A stretch of DNA of 8,984 nucleotides from an uncultured Prevotellaceae bacterium (GTDB lineage Bacteria; Bacteroidota; Bacteroidia; Bacteroidales; Bacteroidaceae): positions 1 to 8,984 of the forward strand of contig CATXZX010000046.1 of assembly GCA_958404085.1 (NCBI GenBank), in the 5' to 3' direction. Under the pieces are notes generated by a model. It was not told the DNA's origin. It ran no database searches and worked only from the letters and a program-made list of their open reading frames with translations. Numbering within the stretch: position 1 is the first letter of the stretch; each line of letters starts with the position of its first letter. This document shows, piece after piece, positions 1 to 6,088 of this stretch. The position numbers and the translations under genes are program-made.

Positions 1-487
1 CGGCAGCTGCGTTCCTTGACAAATTCTTCTTCGTGTGCTTGAGCTGTTTGGCGTTCAGGAGATAATCACGAAACTTGTTGCAGAGGTCCAGCGTAATATC
101 TCCGAAGGTGCATTTCCCTCCGGTAAAGAGGTGAAAATGCTTATAACTGATGCGCCATTTGGTGTTGCTCTTCTTTCTGGTATATTCCTCGTAATATGCC
201 AGAAAATCCTCCTTCTGCTGGCTGTGGTCGATAAAACCGAACTGACGGTTTATCACCGCCTCCTGACGACGGCAACGGATTAGTTCCCCTTTTTCAAGCA
301 TCGACTGGTTGAAGTCGCGTTGCACCTTGTTGGTCGGATTGCCATACAGATAGATTCCAAGATACTCATGGCGCTGCATCTTGTTTGTTTTCGGGTTTCT
401 AATCGGCGGATAGTAGTCGAAGTACAGCGTTATCTTGCCCGATTTGAGAAGACGCTGCCGCAATGTGACTTTAGTGCATATGTCCAT
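1..487 (-). CDS. Tyrosine site-specific recombinase/integrase, N-terminal part (3' end off window)
   Basis: This is the first 162 codons of a gene that stays open to the left edge. The protein begins MDICTKVTLRQRLLKSGKIT and continues through YFDYYPPIRNP and RHEYLGIYLYGNPTNK. This matches the N-terminal arm-binding region of the large integrase family found on Bacteroidales conjugative and mobilizable elements. From about residue 95 an alpha-helical stretch (FLAYYEEYTRKKSNTKWRIS, then FGDITLDLCNKFRDYLLNAK and SRNAAA) corresponds to the SAM-like core-binding domain. The catalytic R-H-R-H-Y domain lies outside the window, so activity cannot be judged. An in-frame ATG twelve codons upstream (523) is possible. 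The ATG at 487 is preferred because family members usually have only a few residues before TKVTLR. It follows the HTH gene in the same direction and may be coexpressed with it. Confidence 0.87.
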   Translation of the reverse strand, partial: MDICTKVTLRQRLLKSGKITLYFDYYPPIRNPKTNKMQRHEYLGIYLYGNPTNKVQRDFNQSMLEKGELIRCRRQEAVINRQFGFIDHSQQKEDFLAYYEEYTRKKSNTKWRISYKHFHLFTGGKCTFGDITLDLCNKFRDYLLNAKQLKHTKKNLSRNAAA

Positions 488-523
488 ATGATTCTGATTT
501 TTATGTTTTTCGGCAAAGGTCAT

Positions 524-581
524 GGGTTATCATGCGGTTATCAAGTTATTTACATGATATCCTGCGTGTAACCGATAACCC
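524..581. repeat. Compound inverted repeat between the HTH gene and the integrase gene
   Basis: Most of the short gap between the HTH gene and the integrase is an inverted repeat. The perfect 8-bp arms are GGGTTATC (524-531) and GATAACCC (574-581). Each arm is followed toward the centre by a further GGTTA element: GGTTATC at 536-542 on the left and TAACC at 569-573 on the right. Read inward from either side, the motif is GGGTTATC then GGTTA, with a 4-bp spacer on the left copy only. The arms are too far apart, and lack a T run, for a typical terminator. A protein-binding site controlling int, or recombinase arm sites, are the likeliest roles. The function is inferred. Confidence 0.5.
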
Positions 582-584
582 TGT

Positions 585-1349
585 TCATTTTAGTGTCGGC
601 GGTCGCAGAATAGCATCGATTTCAGACCTGAGGATATAGGTGTACTTGCCGACTTTCCGCCGGCGTAGGCCGTGGTATTTCACATAGTTGTGAAGCTGGT
701 CGTGAGTCAGATTATACTCGGCTCTGACCTCCGAGTATGAAATCCAATCATCCTCTTTCGGCGCTTCCTGCTTGGCCGTAAACACACGGTCGCAATGAAC
801 CTTGCTCCAGAGTGCCTTCCCACGGTGATATACTTTCGGGATGTAGCGGGCTTTTCCCTGGGCGAACACCCACGAATTGCTCACCCCGAACTTCTCGATA
901 ATCTCCTTCGTCGTGTAGAACTCGGTGATGGCCTCGCCGTTCTCATCGCTAACGGCGGTAGCTGATTTTGGAGTTCTTACATATAGCTTGGCACGAATCA
1001 TGGCATCAATATCGCTTCGCAAGATAACGGTGAAACGTGATGAGATTTTGTAAGCGGTCAGTGTACCCCGGTAGATGAGTTTATATACACCATCTCTGGT
1101 AACGCCTAAGAGTTTCGCCGCCTCCGAAATAGAGAGATATTCTCTGGCACTGATTTCGGCTTCTGCCTTTTCATGAAGATGTTTCTGTACTTGAGCCTCC
1201 GTATTGCTCTTTCTTTCCTGCCGCTTACGTTCCTTGTAAGCATGCTCTGCACACCGCTTGCAGCAGAAGCGTGTGCTGCATTTCTGCGAAAGGAATTCCT
1301 TTCCACACCATTCGCAGACTTTCTTGATTCTGATGTTAGATGTTGACAT
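585..1349 (-). CDS. Cysteine-rich, triple winged-HTH excisionase-like DNA-binding protein
   Basis: This 254-residue protein probably binds DNA to control or direct integration and excision of the element. Residues 10-35 carry a cysteine cluster (VCEWCGKEFL, then CSTRFCCKRC) resembling a small zinc-binding finger, followed by a basic, charged linker. Three helix-turn-helix units of the excisionase/MerR-like HTH_17 type follow. The first spans about 71-118 (YLSISEAAKLLGVTRDGVYK), the second about 144-190 (FYTTKEIIEKFGVSNSWVFA), and the third about 202-247 (WISYSEVRAEYNLTHDQLHN). The first and third end in nearly the same strand-helix, VILRSDIDAMI and YILRSEIDAIL, which suggests internal duplication. 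The frame stays open upstream to a GTG at 1433, but that stretch encodes the 10-bp repeats and low-complexity residues, so the ATG at 1349 is chosen. The stop is 97 bases from the preferred integrase start. The general class is clear; the exact role (Xis, repressor or directionality factor) is inferred. Confidence 0.8.
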   Translation of the reverse strand: MSTSNIRIKKVCEWCGKEFLSQKCSTRFCCKRCAEHAYKERKRQERKSNTEAQVQKHLHEKAEAEISAREYLSISEAAKLLGVTRDGVYKLIYRGTLTAYKISSRFTVILRSDIDAMIRAKLYVRTPKSATAVSDENGEAITEFYTTKEIIEKFGVSNSWVFAQGKARYIPKVYHRGKALWSKVHCDRVFTAKQEAPKEDDWISYSEVRAEYNLTHDQLHNYVKYHGLRRRKVGKYTYILRSEIDAILRPPTLK

Positions 1350-1364
1350 TTTTGAATCATTAAA

Positions 1365-1381
1365 TGAGCCGCTCAATGAGC
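1365..1381. promoter_or_regulatory. Two overlapping dyads upstream of the HTH gene, candidate operator
   Basis: The 17 bases read TGAGC-C-GCTCA-A-TGAGC. They form two perfect 5-bp-arm palindromes that share the central GCTCA (1365-1375 and 1371-1381). The octamer AATGAGCC also occurs twice, 12 bp apart (1363-1370 and 1375-1382). The site lies 16-32 bases before the HTH start codon, where an autoregulatory operator would be expected. No promoter box was identified nearby, so this is a candidate only. Confidence 0.4.
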
Positions 1382-1390
1382 CTGATATGT

Positions 1391-1430
1391 ATACCATCGT
1401 ATACCATTGTAGACCATAGTATACACCATC
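1391..1430. repeat. Four helically phased 10-bp direct repeats (ATACCATNGT)
   Basis: Four back-to-back decamers occupy 1391-1400 (ATACCATCGT), 1401-1410 (ATACCATTGT), 1411-1420 (AGACCATAGT) and 1421-1430 (ATACACCATC, degenerate). On the minus strand the unit is ACNATGGTAT. A period of about one DNA turn puts each copy on the same face, as in arrays bound by cooperatively stacked proteins such as excisionases, integrase arm domains or repressors. They lie 42-81 bases upstream of the HTH start codon. The spacing is seen in the sequence; the binding role is inferred. Confidence 0.6.
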
Positions 1431-1494
1431 CACAAAGGAGCAGAGCGGTTTGGCTCAATTGTGGACGAGCAACAAATATGGTTCAAAAATGGAG

Positions 1495-1522
1495 TAAAAA
1501 ACAGGTAGAAACGAGTTCTACC
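1495..1522 (-). terminator. Candidate intrinsic terminator (second of a tandem pair after mnmE)
   Basis: On the minus strand a perfect 7-bp stem, GGTAGAA and TTCTACC around a CTCGT loop (1504-1522), is followed by TGTTTTTT. The stem is only moderately GC-rich, so it is weaker than its neighbour at 1547-1577. It would stop mnmE transcripts that read through the first terminator. Alternatively the inverted repeat could be part of the element's attachment region. Confidence 0.5.
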
Positions 1523-1546
1523 GATTAAACCGTTGACACTCGGACA

Positions 1547-1577
1547 TAAAGAAAGGCGCTCAAACTGAACGCCTTAA
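1547..1577 (-). terminator. Intrinsic terminator downstream of mnmE
   Basis: Read on the minus strand, AAGGCGTTC and GAGCGCCTT pair as a 9-bp stem with one G-T wobble, enclosing the loop AGTTT (1553-1575), followed by TCTTTAT. It lies about 40 bases beyond the mnmE stop codon and would end the operon of the PD40 protein, phosphorylase and mnmE before the element's genes. Confidence 0.72.
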
Positions 1578-1617
1578 TACTCATTACTGCTTACAGCTAA
1601 CTGTCTTTAACTGCGCG

Positions 1618-3003
1618 TCATTTGCCGATGCAGAACGTGCTAAAAATTTGTTTGAGGATATTGTCGGGAGTTACTTCGCCTATTATATCAGACAGGTGAA
1701 AGATGGCTTCGCGTAGATCTTGGGAGATAAAATCGCAAGAAAGATCCTGCTTTATATTCTGTATTACACGAAATAGTGACGATTGGGCCTTCTTTAATGC
1801 TTCGTAATGACGAATATTTGTGATAATGGAATCTTCGGAATTTGTTTTGGATGGTGAACTAAGAGAAACTATCAGTTGTTTCAATTCTTTTATATGAAGT
1901 CCTTTTTGGGCAGAGATTGAAATTTGTTTGTAAGAAGGTAAAGAAAATCGTTTTGCAGGAGCAGATGATGTGTCGTCTATTTTATTAAGAACTAGAATGA
2001 CATTTTTATCGACTATGTGTGATTGGATAGTTTGAAGAAATCTTTCTAATGCTTCTTGATTTTGATGGATGTCGTGGACCAAGAGTATTATTTCTGCCTT
2101 GTCGATTGCGTTGAAACTACGTTCGATACCTAATTTTTCAATTGCATTTGTTGTCTCGCGTATACCGGCTGTGTCGATAAACCGGAACGTTAGTCCGTCG
2201 ATATTTATCGTATCTTCGATAATATCCCGTGTTGTACCGTGCGTTTTACTGACGATTGCTTTGTTTTCTTGCAACAGAGTGTTTAATAGGGTAGATTTTC
2301 CGGCGTTTGTTTGTCCTATGATTGCAACGGGGATGCCGTTTTTAATGGCATTCCCTGCTTGAAAGGAATTTATCAGTCGTGTAATAGTATCAAGAATATC
2401 TGATGCTATATTTAGGACTTCATCTCTGCTGGCAAATTGGATGTCTTCGTGATCGCTGAAGTCTATTTCCAATTCAATAAGTGAAGAAATTTGGATTAAT
2501 CGATCTCGAAGCGATTTGAGTTTATTGCTGATTCCTCCCCGCATTTGATTCATTGCCTGTTTGTGCATGGCTTCAGATTGCGAAGCAATGAGGTCTGCCA
2601 CTCCTTCAGCCTGACATAAATCCATCTTTCCATTCAGGAATGCGCGTTGGGTAAATTCTCCGGGCATAGCCATTTGGCATCCCTGTTCCAATAGAAGTTC
2701 TATGATTTTCTGAGAGATGTAAAAAGAACCGTGATAGGATATTTCGATGGATTCTTCTCCGGTGTAAGAGTGGGGAGCGCGGAATACGGTGAGCAGCACA
2801 TCGTCAATGATTTCATCTTCCACGGTTCTGATATTGCCATATACAACTGTGTGTGTCTGGCATTCGTTCAATTTTTTATGAGGGTTGTGGGGGGCGAATA
2901 TCGGTGTTACATTTTGTATGGCTTGTGGGCCTGATATGCGAATGACTCCAATGGCACCTCCGGGAGCCGTAGCTGTCGCACAAATCGTAGTTGCGTTGTT
3001 CAT
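1618..3003 (-). CDS. mnmE: tRNA modification GTPase MnmE (TrmE/ThdF)
   Basis: MnmE acts with MnmG to install the carboxymethylaminomethyl-type group at C5 of the wobble uridine (U34) of several tRNAs, using GTP hydrolysis and a folate one-carbon donor. The 461-residue protein has all the expected parts. These are the N-terminal folate-binding domain (TICATATAPGGAIGVIRISG near the start, PGEFTQRAFLNGKMDL at 114-129) and the G domain inserted in a helical domain: G1 GQTNAGKS 230-237, GTTRD 256-260, DTAG 277-280 and NKID 340-343. The universal C-terminal CIGK (458-461) holds the catalytic cysteine. The frame extends to a TTG at 3033, but that would overlap the upstream gene. The ATG at 3003 gives the canonical short N-terminus and a 16-base gap. 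It is probably the last gene of a three-gene operon. Its intact 3' end borders the mobile element and may be the integration target. Confidence 0.97.
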   Translation of the reverse strand: MNNATTICATATAPGGAIGVIRISGPQAIQNVTPIFAPHNPHKKLNECQTHTVVYGNIRTVEDEIIDDVLLTVFRAPHSYTGEESIEISYHGSFYISQKIIELLLEQGCQMAMPGEFTQRAFLNGKMDLCQAEGVADLIASQSEAMHKQAMNQMRGGISNKLKSLRDRLIQISSLIELEIDFSDHEDIQFASRDEVLNIASDILDTITRLINSFQAGNAIKNGIPVAIIGQTNAGKSTLLNTLLQENKAIVSKTHGTTRDIIEDTINIDGLTFRFIDTAGIRETTNAIEKLGIERSFNAIDKAEIILLVHDIHQNQEALERFLQTIQSHIVDKNVILVLNKIDDTSSAPAKRFSLPSYKQISISAQKGLHIKELKQLIVSLSSPSKTNSEDSIITNIRHYEALKKAQSSLFRVIQNIKQDLSCDFISQDLREAIFHLSDIIGEVTPDNILKQIFSTFCIGK

Positions 3004-3019
3004 GATTGGTCTTAAAAGA

Positions 3020-3895
3020 TCAGATTCGTTCAAGAACCTTTATAATTAGTTCGTCTATACTCTTTTTATAGGTTACGTTGGCCTTTCCTTTGATACGATT
3101 TGCGATTACAAGGCAACATGTCATGGCTTTATGTCCTAACAATGCTGCAAGTCCGGCTACAGCACTACTTTCCATTTCGAAATTTGTGATATGTAGTCCG
3201 TTGTATGTAAAGCTCGAGATTTTTTCATTTTGATGCGTATCGGCTAATGGAATTCTAAGAATTCTTCCTTGTGGTCCAAAGAATCCGTTACATGTAATGG
3301 TAATACCTTTTATCATGTCGTTTGCAATCCGCTCGATTAAATCCTGGTTCGCATTGATCGCATAAGGATGTACGTTGCATACGTCGTCTTGCCATCCCAT
3401 GTGCGAAACAAATTTTTTTTCTAAAATTGTGTCGCATACGTTGTTGCGACCTTGGTAGAAATTAAGTAACCCATCCAGACCGATGCTTGTTGCACTCGCT
3501 ACAAAAGTACCTTCCGGCGTAAATGGTTGCAGACCGCCGCAAGTCCCGATTCGTACAAATTCGAGTTGGCGATGTCTTTCTTTGATTTGTCTGGATTCCA
3601 GATCGATGTTGGCAATGGCATCAAGTTCATTCATAACGATGTCAATATTGCCGCAGCCAATGCCTGTCGAAACAACTGTTATGTTTTTTCTCCCATAAGT
3701 TCCTGTGATGGTATGGAATTCACGATTCTGTATGTCGCATGTTATCGTGTCAAAATGGGATGCAATCAATTGAACTCGGGCCGGATCGCCTACCAAGATA
3801 ATTTTATCTGCAATATCTTCCGGATGTAGGTGCAGATGATAAATAGAACCGTCCGGATTGAGTATGAGTTCTGATTCAGGAATTGTGTGGGGCAT
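3020..3895 (-). CDS. Nucleoside phosphorylase, uridine phosphorylase (Udp) family
   Basis: This is a 291-residue cytosolic enzyme expected to cleave a nucleoside with phosphate to free base and (deoxy)ribose-1-phosphate in salvage. It carries the PNP/UDP superfamily signatures: YHLHLHPEDIADKIILVGDP near the N-terminus including the phosphate-binding GDPARV loop (36-41), REFHTITGTY at 58-67, STGIGCGN at 76-83, VRIGTCGGLQP at 114-124 and NFEMESSAVAGLAALLGH at 238-255. The YHL-x-L opening and the EMES segment resemble uridine phosphorylases more than purine-specific enzymes. The substrate is nevertheless not fixed by sequence, and the protein is longer than E. coli Udp. It starts 13 bases after the upstream gene's stop and ends 16 bases before mnmE, so cotranscription with both is likely. 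Confidence 0.87.
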   Translation of the reverse strand: MPHTIPESELILNPDGSIYHLHLHPEDIADKIILVGDPARVQLIASHFDTITCDIQNREFHTITGTYGRKNITVVSTGIGCGNIDIVMNELDAIANIDLESRQIKERHRQLEFVRIGTCGGLQPFTPEGTFVASATSIGLDGLLNFYQGRNNVCDTILEKKFVSHMGWQDDVCNVHPYAINANQDLIERIANDMIKGITITCNGFFGPQGRILRIPLADTHQNEKISSFTYNGLHITNFEMESSAVAGLAALLGHKAMTCCLVIANRIKGKANVTYKKSIDELIIKVLERI

Positions 3896-3908
3896 ACGTA
3901 TTATTTAT

Positions 3909-5222
3909 TTATTTGTCAAGAGACTTTAGTTCCATTGTGCGAATCTTGTTTTCCATCTGCATGATGTTCGTATAAAGAGTCTCACTTTCGCTTTCCATTT
4001 TCAGGATATCTCTTTTCATGTTATTTCGTTGTTCTTCTTCTTGTGAAGCGTAGTCATTTCGCAGTTTATCCAAGGTTTTATTTAAAAGATTCATGCGTTC
4101 GGTCATTTCTAACCATGTCTGGCAGTTTTTTCGGGCATCACTGCTCTTGAATTGTTGCAGTTGCGTGTAAATGTGTGTGTCGTCTATTACAAAATAAAAA
4201 GAGTTCTTCTCTTTTACGAGTGCTTTGTACTCCATGGCTTGTTTTAGGCGTTTTTTAGCTTCTGCGACAGCCGTTTTGTCATACCATGTATTCGCGATGG
4301 ATGCGATACGTGCCGCATTGCAAATGCTGCGGTTGTCTTCGCCTTCTTCGTATAAATAAGTTATACGTGTCTTGTTCGGAATAAATACATAGATGCAGAC
4401 CTTGTCTGTAGGTTGGTTACGGTCCGTTACGAACCATCCCAACTGATTGATCTCATCTATTACGTACAAGTAATCATTGGCTGGCGAGTTAAAAGGCATT
4501 CCGAGATTTTCAGGTTTCAGGTATGCACCGTGTTCGGAACTGTACCGTGTGACGAATATGTCATATCCTCCCATACTTTCTTCATTCTGCGCTGCATAAT
4601 AGAGTGTAGTTCCGTCAGACAGGACATACGGATTAATTTGCGATGCATCATTGTTTGTCAGTCCGGGCAATGAAACAGGTTTATCCCATTTTCCATCTGT
4701 CAGATGGGAACTGTAATACAATCTTTTTTTGTGTTTGCTGCCAGAATCAGAAAAATAAATCTTATCGCCCAGTCCGGACATATAAGCCATTACGCTTGTT
4801 TGGTCCGTTGTTGCCGAATTGGTTTCAAAGAATTGGCTGTATGGGCCTATCGTGCCATTTTCCGGATCTATTTTTATCAGTTCCAGTATTTTGCTTTTGT
4901 CTACGACGAAACTGTCTATGAACATTACTTTTTCTGTTCCGCGGAGTATTTGCAGATTGGCTTCGGCCTTGTTTTGTAGAGCTGTCAGGCTATCGACGTT
5001 TATGTCCTTTTTACGCTTGCTTGTAGCTTTGTCTATTTCCTGCTGAATTTCGTCGATGGCATCTTCGAAAAGGTATTGGTCAAATAAGTCCTGGATATGT
5101 TTATAGACCGTTTTTACGTCAGAGACTTTTGGCTTTTCATTTCGGACGCCCCGCTTTTGGGCATGAACTAAATTTACTGATAGCAAACAGATTAAGCAGC
5201 AAAATAAAAATCTTTTCTTCAT
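3909..5222 (-). CDS. Exported PD40/beta-propeller-like protein of unknown function with coiled-coil C-terminus
   Basis: This 437-residue protein starts with a classical signal peptide (MKKRFLFCCLICLLSVNLVHA, cleavage predicted before Q22). There is no lipobox cysteine at the cleavage site, so it is probably periplasmic or outer-membrane associated. Residues 35-95 are helical and TPR-like (VYKHIQDLFDQYLFEDAIDE). Residues 150-280 resemble WD40-like PD40 propeller blades: KIYFSDSG, RLYYSSHLTDGKWDKPVSL, NPYVLSDGTTLYYAAQ, MGGYDIFVTRY, then LGMPFNSPANDYLYV. This pattern is seen in Bacteroidetes exported proteins, some linked to OmpA-like or type IX secretion factors. No OmpA domain is present. The last 60 residues are charged and heptad-like, probably a coiled coil. 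The frame extends to a TTG at 5249, too close to the promoter box to be the start; the ATG at 5222 has AAGGAAA upstream. It is first in the operon with the phosphorylase and mnmE. I cannot name a function. Confidence 0.8.
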   Translation of the reverse strand: MKKRFLFCCLICLLSVNLVHAQKRGVRNEKPKVSDVKTVYKHIQDLFDQYLFEDAIDEIQQEIDKATSKRKKDINVDSLTALQNKAEANLQILRGTEKVMFIDSFVVDKSKILELIKIDPENGTIGPYSQFFETNSATTDQTSVMAYMSGLGDKIYFSDSGSKHKKRLYYSSHLTDGKWDKPVSLPGLTNNDASQINPYVLSDGTTLYYAAQNEESMGGYDIFVTRYSSEHGAYLKPENLGMPFNSPANDYLYVIDEINQLGWFVTDRNQPTDKVCIYVFIPNKTRITYLYEEGEDNRSICNAARIASIANTWYDKTAVAEAKKRLKQAMEYKALVKEKNSFYFVIDDTHIYTQLQQFKSSDARKNCQTWLEMTERMNLLNKTLDKLRNDYASQEEEQRNNMKRDILKMESESETLYTNIMQMENKIRTMELKSLDK

Positions 5223-5251
5223 GCAAGTATATGTTTCCTTTAATTGCAAGT

Positions 5252-5259
5252 CAAAAATA
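5252..5259 (-). promoter_or_regulatory. Bacteroidetes-type -7 promoter box for the PD40-phosphorylase-mnmE operon
   Basis: The minus strand reads TATTTTTG, a full match to the Bacteroidetes -7 consensus TAnnTTTG recognised by the group's unusual primary sigma factor. It is 29 bases before the ATG at 5222, giving a leader of roughly 20-25 bases. A good -33 TTTG box is not obvious (only an ATTTCC in about the right place). Confidence 0.5.
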
Positions 5260-5332
5260 AGGTTTTTTGTGGAAATAGTTCTTATTCAGAATAATAAAAA
5301 TGTTGAAATGCGGAATGTCTTTTGGCTGCAGG

Positions 5333-6070
5333 TTATTCTACCAATTTGTTTTCTTTTTCCATTGCATTCCACAGGCTATACCTGATTTCCGGATTCATTT
5401 GTTCCAATTGTTCAAATAAAGTCCGGATTTCGGTTCGTTTACTGATGTTTTCGTAGGGACAGCGCTTAATCATGGTCGGATATTGTTTATACTTGGCCCA
5501 GCTAAGGAGATCTTTTTCCTGAACTTTGCATAAAGGCCGTATGATGGTAAGGGGGAATTTACGCATCTTCAGTTTGACGGGCATGGTCGAAAACTGTCCT
5601 TCGAAAAATTGGTTCATCAATAAGGTATGCAGGATGTCATCCATGTGATGACCGAGCGCGATTTTATTGAAATTCAATTCTTGTGCCGTCTCAAAGAGTA
5701 TTTTCCTCCGATTCCAGGAACATAGAAAACACGGGGAACGGTGTTTTTGCTGGTCCGCTTCGAATCCTGTTTCCCGCACATGAAGAGTGACATCCGCTTT
5801 TTCTGCAAAGTCTCGCAATAGGCGGATGTCACTTTGGTAATCAATGTTCTGCATGCGTACATGAAGGGCTTCGACTGTAAAATTCGGATTGTGAATCTTG
5901 GCTTGTCTTCCTAAAAAATCGACAAGGGCCAAAGAATCTTTTCCTCCGGATAAGCCTACTAAAATGCGGTCTCCGTTTTCAATCAGGTTATAATTGGTTA
6001 ATCCTTTGCGGAACAAACGGAAAATGCGTCGTTCGAGCAAGAACAGTTCAGACCCCTTTGATGTCGGCAT
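5333..6070 (-). CDS. TtcA-like PP-loop ATPase, probable tRNA 2-thiocytidine biosynthesis protein
   Basis: This 245-residue enzyme of the PP-loop ATPase family most resembles TtcA, which adenylates and thiolates cytidine 32 of tRNA using an iron-sulfur cluster. Visible motifs are the PP-loop SGGKDS at 41-46 (LVGLSGGKDSLALVDFLGRQ), the cluster-type CxxC at 114-117 (SPCFLCSWNRRKILF), the helix IALGHHMDDILHTLLMNQFF at 137-156 and IIRPLCKVQEKDLL at 176-189. A single cysteine at 204 (KRCPYE) stands where E. coli TtcA has a second CxxC. Three cysteines remain, enough for the cluster ligands described for this family. It is shorter than E. coli TtcA at both ends. It begins 18 bases after the Nfn-like gene, with AAGGA 12 bases before the ATG, so it is likely the second gene of that operon. 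The exact target base is not proven by sequence. Confidence 0.85.
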   Translation of the reverse strand: MPTSKGSELFLLERRIFRLFRKGLTNYNLIENGDRILVGLSGGKDSLALVDFLGRQAKIHNPNFTVEALHVRMQNIDYQSDIRLLRDFAEKADVTLHVRETGFEADQQKHRSPCFLCSWNRRKILFETAQELNFNKIALGHHMDDILHTLLMNQFFEGQFSTMPVKLKMRKFPLTIIRPLCKVQEKDLLSWAKYKQYPTMIKRCPYENISKRTEIRTLFEQLEQMNPEIRYSLWNAMEKENKLVE

Positions 6071-6088
6071 GGTTGGAAAGAATCCTTC

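Larger units (their letters stand above)
1..1617. mobile_element. End of an integrated element next to mnmE (partial; boundary inferred)
   Basis: A tyrosine integrase gene and an excisionase-like DNA-binding protein gene lie directly beyond the 3' end of the housekeeping gene mnmE, in the typical arrangement of the integration module at one end of an integrative or mobilizable element. Housekeeping genes continue without interruption on the mnmE side, and the element side runs off the left of the window. The exact junction cannot be seen because only one end is present. It is placed near the mnmE stop codon because tyrosine recombinases often recombine inside the 3' end of a conserved gene and restore it. 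The two terminators at about 1495-1577 could belong to either side. No conjugation, mobilization or cargo gene is visible, so the class of element is unknown. Confidence 0.55.

Noticed and set aside
35..571. Two small plus-strand open frames (35-283 and 320-571)
   Set aside because: They are antisense shadows of the integrase N-terminus, whose minus-strand translation is clearly family-like.
1350..1433. N-terminal extension of the HTH protein from a GTG at 1433
   Set aside because: The extra 28 residues are just the translation of the 10-bp repeats and palindromes; the ATG at 1349 begins a sensible sequence right before the cysteine cluster.
5280..5300. Possible stem TTATTC/GAATAA after the ttcA-like gene
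   Set aside because: The arms are short and AT-only apart from one pair, with almost no loop and no T run, so I do not call it a terminator.
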